Shown piece after piece: positions 57,250-64,000 of a stretch of DNA of 64,000 bases. The DNA is taken from positions 472,127,655 through 472,191,654 of the forward strand of contig CM062808.1 in assembly GCA_031772625.1 (NCBI GenBank), in the 5' to 3' direction. Numbering within the stretch: position 1 is the first letter of the stretch; every line of letters begins with the position of its first letter. Both the position numbers and the translations under genes were made by a program. Under the pieces are notes generated by a model, which had not been told where the DNA came from, did not search any database, and worked only from the letters and a program-made list of their open reading frames with translations. The stretch comes from Pinus tabuliformis. Taxonomy: Eukaryota; Streptophyta; Pinopsida; Pinales; Pinaceae.

Positions 57250-57898
57250 TTTGGATTCTAGGGTTTCGCTGCTCCAAACAGGTCATCGTGGCATTTTCGC
57301 TATAAATTTTTTTCTGTGATGTTTCAGAAGTCGCGAAAAAACCCATTTGAGAAGAAATCGCGCTGAACCTTGGGTCCGAATTTCAGAGTTCTTCGCGCTA
57401 TATTTGCAAAGATATGATTTGAGGAAGTTGGTCTTTTTGCAGACTCCTTAATTACATTCCAAACAGGTGGCCTGGGGAAAATCGTCATAACTTTATCTCT
57501 GGGGATCAGATTGAAATTTCGTAAGAAGATACAGAAAGAGGAAAAATTGTAGTTTTTTAGATGCATTTTTCAGATCCAAAGGTCGAAACGGTGACTCGTG
57601 GAACGTCGTACAAGTTTTCTCTACTGAACTAGTCTATAATCAAGTCACTGTAGGAGATTTCACATAACTCTTCCGTGGAGAATCCAATTTGGGTCAGACT
57701 AGTGGCATTGGAAAGAGGACACAGAGGGATACTACAGGCACAATTTAGAACTAGATGATCGGAAAGTACAAAGATACATCAGAGGAAATATCGAGCTCCT
57801 ACAAAGTGAAAAAAGGTGTGTAGATTTTCTTAAATTTTTGCATAAGCTTGGTTTGAAGGAATTCAAAGGGCATAGTAAAGAATTATTATCGGTAACTG
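57250..57898 (+). other. LTR-F leader
   Basis: Untranslated leader between the primer site and gag, about 650 bp, without open frames of note. It opens TTTGGATTCTAGGGTTTCGC, the type of leader seen after this primer site in plant Ty3 elements. Confidence 0.5.
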
Positions 57899-59244
57899 AT
57901 GCCCCGAGGAAAGAAAATGCAAACACCTAGTAAGGAACTTGAAAGCTCTAGCATGACTCATGAAGAAGAGGAAGAAATGCTACATGATATATCAAAATTA
58001 CAAGAACAAGTGCAACAAATCTCACGCTCACAAAAGCTAAGATAAATGGCTTGGAATCTAAGATAAATGGCATGGAAGCTAAGATGGATGATTTGAAGAC
58101 AGATTTGAAGAGAGACATCACAAATTTGAAGACAAACATGGCAGATATGAAGACAGATTTGACGAATTTTCTACAAGAAATACTTACTAATGGTGAAAAG
58201 GTTGTAAAGGAAACTCATGATGTGAACAAAAGAAATGTTAATCATGATTTCATAGACTCTAATGTTGGATCGAAGACTCACCATGTTCCAAAAATCGATA
58301 TGAGGAATTTTGATGGCAAGGATCTCGCCACATGGATATTACGGATGGAGCAATTCTTCGATCTCAATAATGTGAAAAACACACAAAAGGTACGTATGGC
58401 AACTTTATATTTAGAACCAAATCAGTTTGTATGGTATCAATGGCTTTGCTCTCGTAAACAATTTATCACTTGGGCAATTTTTACAGAAGAATTGATAGCA
58501 CATTATGAGGATACAAAAAGAAACACTTTTTTTAGCCAATTGATAAGTCTTAAACAAAAGAGTTCAATAATGGAGCACATTGAAGAGTTCCAAAAATTGA
58601 ACATAAGCGTAAAAGATATTCCAGAGGAGCATAGGGTTGATGTGTTCATAGGGTCTTTAAAGGATGATATCCAACATGATGTTCGCCTTTGGGAACCTGA
58701 TTCATTAGAGAAGGCATTCAGGTTAGCAAGAAAAATGGAAAGCAAAATTATGGCAACCAGGAAGCATACCACTCACAACTATAAAGACGGAAGTGTTGTT
58801 GCCCCTAGTATTCCACAACCTATAAGGTTGACACCACAACAATTGGAAGAAAAAAGAGCAAAAGGGCTTTGTTACAGTTGTGATAGAAAATACACTAAAG
58901 GTCATAAGTGTGCTGAGAAGAAATTATTCTACATAGATTGTGAAGAGGAAGAAAAAAAGGAGCAAGAAAGGTCAAAAGAAGAGGATAAACTCCAGGAACA
59001 AAGCCTAGATGAAGAAAAAAGATTATCCTCTGAAGAGCAAGAAAAGTGGGTCACAAAGATGTTGGGTTATGACTTTGAAATCATCTGCAAAAAAGGGAAG
59101 CAAAATGTGGTGGTAGATGCACTCTCAAGAAAGGATGAGGATGTGGAAGCATTGTTGTGTGCCATTTCTATTATCCAACCAGATTGGATAAATGAAGCAA
59201 GGGAGGAATGGAAGAATGACGAAGAAGTGTGGGCACTTATTTGA
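57899..59244 (+). pseudogene. LTR-F gag fused in frame to the end of RNase H
   Basis: A start at 57899 (MPRGKKMQTPSKELESSSM) leads into a coiled coil and shifts frame by one base before 58051. From 58051 the frame is open for 397 codons. It has coiled coil, the gag core (FDGKDLATWILRMEQFFDLN, FTEELIAHYED, FRLARKMESKI) and the knuckle CYSCDRKYTKGHKC. After an acidic stretch it jumps to EKWVTKMLGYDFEIICKKGK and VVVDALSRK, the last part of the Ty3 RNase H. Protease, RT and most of RNase H, normally some 650 residues, are therefore deleted without breaking the frame. The junction lies at about 58990-59035. The frame stops at 59242, just before the integrase. Confidence 0.8.
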
Positions 59245-59957
59245 AAGTTACAACAAGATTCTAGTACATCTGATACATTTAGCTGGCAAAATGATTCATT
59301 ATGGTACAAAGATCGCTTATACCTCTGTAAGAATTCCCAGCTAAAACAAAAGATTCTTATGGAATTTCACACTTCTCCCTTAGGAGGGAACTCGAGATTT
59401 TTAAAAACTTACCATAGGGTTAAGAAGGAATTTTTTTGGGATGGCCTTAAATCAGATATTCAAAAGTTTGTGGCGGAATGTTTGGTTTGCCAACAAAATA
59501 AAGTTGAAACAATTAAGACACCGGGTCTATTACAACCTTTATCCATTCCAAGCCAACGTTGGGAGGAGGTTTCAATGGATTTTATCACAGGTTTACCCAA
59601 GTCTGAGGGAAAGAGTGTCATCATGGTGGTAGTTGACAAACTTACCAAGTATGCACACTTTTGTGCATTATCACATCCATTTAAAGCCAATACAGTTTCT
59701 ACTGCATTTATGGAAACAATTCAAAAGCTACATGGAAACCCAAAGATTATTGTAAGTGACAGAGATCCCATTTTCACTGGAAATTTTTGGACAAAATTAT
59801 TTTCTTATCTTGGTACTCAGTTAGCTGATAGCTCATCTTATCATCCTCTGATGGGAAAATTGAGATAGTAAACAAATGTTTGGAAGGATATCTTCGTTGC
59901 TTTGTATGTGATAAACAGACACAATGGGTCAAATGGTTGCCTCTCGCTGAATGGTGG
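59245..59957 (+). pseudogene. LTR-F integrase, first part
   Basis: Zinc-binding region (HTSPLGGNSRFLKTYHRV, CLVCQQNK) and catalytic core: D in SMDFITGLPKSEG and D in VSDRDPIFTGNFW. The Q-D-G-Q-T-E segment is damaged: SSYHPLMGK is followed by a frameshift, and the expected E-I-V-N-K-C-L-E-G-Y continues in another frame. At 59957, in LAEWW, the solo LTR cuts the gene; it resumes at 63090 with WYNTSFH. Confidence 0.85.
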
Positions 59958-62900
59958 TGTTAGGTTCCTATACCAATAGGTGTCATTTTTCATGATTGAC
60001 TATGGAAGTGCCAAATATGTTCATCCTTTCCATGCTGCAAAGGTTCCATATTTCCAAGAAATCACTAATTTTGTTACAGTTAAGGGTAGGCCAAACAGCT
60101 TAATCTTGGCCTCTCTAGGGTTAAATTTCTTGTTTTAGAGATAGAGAATAAAAATCCGTCCAAACTATTTAATCTTGGTAGATCATTAGATAGGTAGAGA
60201 AGCAAGGGCACTCAACTGCTTAATCTGAGCTCCTGGAAGAAATAAGGATAGATTTAGATAAGAGGATAGCCAAAAGAAAAGAAGAAAATCAGGGTTTGCT
60301 AGTTCAAGTGAACCCATCCAAAAAGAAGAAAAAATGTTAGGTAAGTAGGTAGGGTAGGTAGTTTTGAGGTTGCAAAATGAAGACTTGTGATAAATTTTGT
60401 GTCTCAAAGGTTAAATTCACTCACATCACAAGTGCAAAGCAGTTTTCCTTGGAGCAGCTCAAGCGAGGCATGACTAACTTCCCCTTCACCCTTTCCCAAA
60501 TCATTTACTAATTTCCCCCAGAGATATTAAGATCTGCTTAATATCACTAAATCATTCATCTCATTCCATAAACATTTTCCTAAGTAAAGATCTGCTTTAC
60601 TTAGGGGCAGGTCATATTCCTTGTATAACCTCCTTTTTCCCTTTAAAAGCCTAAGTTTCCTATACTTAGCGCTTTCTTCTCAAAAATTCATATTAACCCT
60701 TCTTAACTTTATTATATAATCCCCCTCTTTTTACCTTTCCCCGTATTATTTATAGAAATCCCCATATAAATACATATCCCCGCCCTTGGTTGAAATATAA
60801 CCATAAACTATGTTCTTCGGGAATTACTAAGTTTACTTGAAACTTAGTAAGAACCCTCCTCCGATCTCGTTTACCCTCCTCTGATGCATTGAACCCTCCT
60901 CCGACCTGACTGGACCCCCTTCGACGCGATATCGCAGTCGGAAATCGCAGTTGCAAGCGTTGGCACTCCCTCTGTTTGTTTCCCGCTGAAAGCCCTCCGA
61001 CGCGATATCACAATCGCATATCGCATATCGCATTGTTCATATGCCCCCGTGTCTTTTTACCGATGCATGTCTCTGATCCATTCCCCCAATGCGATATTGC
61101 TATTGCAATTGATGCGATATCGCTATCACAAGTCATCGCTATTTCAATCTCCCCTTTTTCACAAATCTTTGCTTTTCTCCACTTTTATGCATATTGCCGC
61201 ATTACCGCAAATCACATGTTTTACCGCAAAATCTTCACTTTATCGTAAATCGCCCCATTATCGCTCCTTTATCGCATCGCATATATCACAATTATTCCAA
61301 GCCTCTGTCCCTCGCCATCCCCGATGCGATATATCGCTAGTGCGCATTGCAAAGCCTCCCCGATATCATATCGCAAGCCACCCCCGATGCGATTTCGCAA
61401 TCGCTTAAATCGCTATCGCATATATATAAAGTCGCATACCCATTGCCCTTCGCCAATGCGATATGCCGACTTCTTCTCAGCCGTCCGATCCGCCGATGCA
61501 TGATCCAACGACCCACATTCATCCTTTTCTATTTTATCCAATATTGATCGCGCCCGCCCTTCAAATCATGATTTTCTGCCTAAAGTCGCTTTTGCCCATT
61601 TAAAGGGGTAAAAGGGTTATTTGCTCATATTTTCATTCGGCGCTCGCGCGCACTGCAAGTGCAAAGGAACAAGATCATTCTTCAGCCTTTTCAACCACCT
61701 CTAAGCAGAAAAGCTCCGGACAGCGAGCTCGCAGCCATTGTACAGTCCTCCTCCATTATGCAGTCTTCCTCTTTTTGATAGTATTCGGGCCAGCGCCGAA
61801 AGACTTCTTGGCCCACAGAAAGAAGTAAAATGGACACGATAGCAGTTCTTTTTTCCATTACAGTAGTAAAGCAAGGGCGGTTTCAACATTAAAGAGTATC
61901 AGTGGAGCATTAAAGAGTATCAGTGGAGAATAAAAGACCAAATCAGAGGAAACATTAATGAGGATCCAACAAAGTCAAAGAGTATCAGTGGGAATTAAAA
62001 GCTACATCAGATCACAGTTAATGAAATCAAAGCCGACCTAGAGGAGTAGATCAGAAGTTAAGGAGCAGTTATTGCAGACAGTCGGCACCCAGCTACAAAG
62101 GATGCCTATCAGCTAAATTTTGAAGGAGCTGCCTCCAGCGCAGCATATGCTAGATATTTTCATTTTGTTTGTAGGATACATTAGGTTAAACCTTAGATAT
62201 TTTCTCAGATCTTTATGAGATCTTGTTTGTACATATTTTGCTTATAAATACCTCCCCAAGTGATGTATTGAGGGTTGGTTGATGTTGGTTGTTATTTCAT
62301 TTCTCAACTGTGCTGTAACTCTGTGGATATTCTGAATAAAAGGCCGCTAGAATGCATTGTTGCTAAACTTATGGATATGGAATTGATGACAGAGGACTAT
62401 ATTACAGAATTCTTGAATCAGTCTGTGGATCAATAAGTCTTTCTTACCTGTGTTTTCAGTTTCTATGTTTACTATATCATCTAAATATCATGATCTTAAT
62501 AACAGGGAAAAAGAATAGCCCAGAATCTACTTAATGTACTCTGTGTTCAATCTCTGTTATTTCTATGTTTTCTTCAGGACTAGCATAGGCAAGAATCCTT
62601 TATTGCTCTTGTCTCCCTGGTTCTTGCACTCTGAATGCTGTTTAGGAATTCTTAATTGCTCCTAGATATTATTCACTTTCCCTCTGTCAGCATGTGAAGG
62701 ATTCTTAGTTGCCCTTCACCTTTGACCCCATTCCATCTGATTTCAGCTTGCAGATTGTTCCATGGTTGATTCCCTGCTCTGTAGTACCTCTTTCTGTCAA
62801 AGAAACCATATCCAACAGTTTATCCTCATAGAATCCATTGCCCAATGGACTGAACTTCTTAGATTTGCACCCTGTTCCATTGAATGACACCATCCATCCA

Positions 62901-63084
62901 ACCAAACTTAAAACAAACTCCGCACTTCATAACTAGCCTAAAATCTCACCAAAACAAAGCTAAATCATAAAGAGAGAGCCCTCTCTGGTTGCAGGTAGGC
63001 TAGGATCTGCAACTAAAAGATTGGTCTGTGGTTACCTCGGCCGTATTCCCTTAGGATTCAAAGGGAACAACCTGAGTGATAACA
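59958..63084 (+). mobile_element. Giant solo LTR (3.1 kb) in the LTR-F integrase
   Basis: Begins TGTTAGGTTCC and ends GAGTGATAACA, with target duplication GGTGG (59953-59957, 63085-63089). Removing it restores the integrase text (EWW/YNTSFH). A promoter-like GCTTATAAATACCTCCCC lies at about 62239 and a polyadenylation-like TGAATAAAAGG at about 62333, so U3 is about 2.3 kb and the element reads on the plus strand. No open frame has known domains and no internal terminal repeat is visible, so it is a solo LTR rather than a complete element. Between 60926 and 61470 it is packed with GCGATATCGC-like words. Confidence 0.8.
60920..61475. repeat. GCGATATCGC-rich block inside the giant LTR
   Basis: Many exact or near copies of the palindrome GCGATATCGC and its halves (ATCGCA, TGCGAT) lie at irregular spacing. 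Examples are at 60926, 60999, 61018-61032, 61089, 61113, 61263-61290, 61323, 61385 and 61456. The block is CG-rich compared with its flanks. It lies upstream of the presumed LTR promoter. Its role is unknown. Confidence 0.6.
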
Positions 63085-63089
63085 GGTGG

Positions 63090-63740
63090 TATAACACTTC
63101 CTTCCATACAACAACAAAAATGACCCCATTTATGGCACTTTATGGGTATCAACCACCATCCATCACATCATATTTAAGAGAAAATTCTAAGGTTCATGCA
63201 GTGGAACATCACATCAAACATCAACAACAAGTCCTCCAACTCTTAAAGGATAACCTCATGTTGGCACAGAATAGAATGAAACAACAGGCAGATCAACATC
63301 GTAGTGAAAGAAGTTTTGATGTAGGTGATTGGGTATTCCTACGGCTACAACCATATAAGCAAATGTCCCTCAAGCAAGCTAATAAGGATAATAAATTATC
63401 ACCAAAGTATTATGGTCTGTACAAGGTGTTGCAAAAGATTGGTACTATGGCATACAAATTGGAGCTTCCTGTGGCTTCTCGATTGCACCCAGTGTTCCAT
63501 GTTTCATGTTTAAAGAAGGTTATATGCGACAAGCTCTCAGTTCAAACAATATTGCCAGAACTTGACGAGGAAGGAAAAATTATATTGGAACCGGAAGCAG
63601 TCACAGAAACAAGAACTCGACAGCTACGAAATCGTTCAATTTCAGAGTATCTTATCAAGTGGAAGAACTTATCCGCTGAAGATTCCACATGGGAGGATGA
63701 GAATTTTATGCAGAAGTATCCAGAACTACTCAAGCGTTGA
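63090..63740 (+). pseudogene. LTR-F integrase C-terminus and chromodomain
   Basis: Open frame resuming after the solo LTR: WYNTSFHTTTKMTPFMALYG, RSERSFDVGDWVFLRLQPY, then the GPY-type segment SPKYYGLYKVLQKIGTMAYK and LHPVFHVSCLKK. The chromodomain follows: RQLRNRSISEYLIKWKNLSA and DSTWEDENFMQKYPEL, with the aromatic/hydrophobic core and the W-E-D end intact. Chromodomains in chromovirus integrases can direct insertion to marked chromatin. The natural stop is at 63738-63740. Confidence 0.88.
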
Positions 63741-63769
63741 GGACAACACTTTTTTGAAGGAGAGGGGCA

Positions 63770-64000
63770 TGTTGGGTCCCTATAATACTAGTGATTACCC
63801 CATTATTATTGTAGTTATACCCCTTATTAATATTGTTGTGCCCCTATTACCCCCATATTGTTATTACTGTGCCCCATAGAATTCCTCTATTGTTATTTTT
63901 GTGGCTTTATATTATTATTGTTAGGTCAGCTGAATTATATTGTGACTCCTTAGACTCCTATATATATAAAGGAGGTTTTGTCATTTGAATCATCGAAGAA
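63770..64000 (+). repeat. LTR-F 3' LTR (partial)
   Basis: Begins TGTTGGGTCCC after the polypurine tract. The first 231 bases are in the window and differ from the 5' LTR at only a few positions by eye. The remaining 90 or so bases lie beyond the end. Confidence 0.9.

Larger units (their letters stand above)
56912..64000 (+). mobile_element. LTR-F: chromodomain Ty3 element with internal deletion, runs off the window
   Basis: The 5' LTR (56912-57235) and the start of the 3' LTR (63770 onward) match closely over the visible 230 bases. The primer site TGGTATCAGAGC is at 57238-57249. The element encodes gag, an RNase H tail, integrase and a chromodomain, but protease, RT and most of RNase H are missing. 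A 3.1 kb solo LTR interrupts the integrase. The polypurine tract AAGGAGAGGGGCA directly precedes the 3' LTR. The chromodomain places it among chromoviruses. The target duplication cannot be checked because the 3' end is outside. Confidence 0.88.

Noticed and set aside
61049-61547. Open frames of 61-119 codons over the GCGATATCGC block
   Set aside because: They exist on both strands because the block has few stop words; the peptides repeat the DNA motif and match no family.

Overview
The window looks like nuclear DNA of a land plant with a large, repeat-rich genome. A gymnosperm, possibly a conifer, is my best guess. That is an inference from the nested Ty3 and Copia retrotransposons, plant-type LINEs with a terminal RNase H domain, a NO VEIN-type gene, and AT-rich spacers with few genes. 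Nothing looks bacterial, and I see no operon, CRISPR array or organellar block. || Host genes. (1) Positions 1-5264, minus strand, hold the 5' part of a gene for a NO VEIN-like GHKL/HATPase protein: two short exons, a 1.8 kb repeat-filled intron and a long third exon that runs off the window. The third exon carries a one-base frameshift at 2225-2228. (2) A second copy points the other way. Its exons 1 and 2 lie at 6390-6839, and its C-terminal coding end, up to the natural stop, lies at about 42290-42939. The 35 kb between them is mostly transposons. A palindrome at 5612-5873 lies between the two copies. (3) Two minus-strand exons at 44194-44474 look like part of a small B12D/NDUFA4-family gene. 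|| Transposons. 8467-9164: 5'-truncated LINE end of a type common in animals. 14361-14572: Copia LTR with TA..CA ends. 14926-39068: plant LINE (LINE-1) split by several insertions. The first is LTR-A (15513-28320, TSD ATAAA), a non-coding LTR element. LTR-A holds a solo Copia LTR, LTR-D (17149-23807, TSD ACAGT), and LTR-D holds a Ty3 element, LTR-B (17367-23215, minus strand, TSD CTCAC). LINE-1 also holds a fold-back element (29290-29919) and LTR-C (30233-37337, TSD TTAAT), a sister of LTR-B. LTR-C is itself cut by a 1.2 kb solo LTR (33604-34814, TSD CAACC). 39793-41275: a second LINE fragment of the same family. 41320-42060: Ty3 gag remnant. 46573-52201: LTR-E (TSD CTTGG), non-autonomous, with a protease-like remnant. 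55252-56630: gag-only remnant. 56912 to the end: LTR-F, a chromodomain Ty3 element whose protease-RT region is deleted and which is cut by a 3.1 kb solo LTR (59958-63084, TSD GGTGG). || The insertions give a relative order: LINE-1 is oldest, then LTR-A, then LTR-D, then LTR-B. LTR-C entered LINE-1 separately and later received its solo LTR. By eye LTR-C has about half the LTR-LTR divergence of LTR-B, so it is probably younger. I found no clearly new biological system. The observations most worth following are the mirrored NO VEIN-like gene with splice-donor-bearing intron repeats, the animal-type LINE end, the CAG-to-TAG pattern of stops in the Ty3 family, the TA..CA Copia LTRs, and the GCGATATCGC-rich giant solo LTR.
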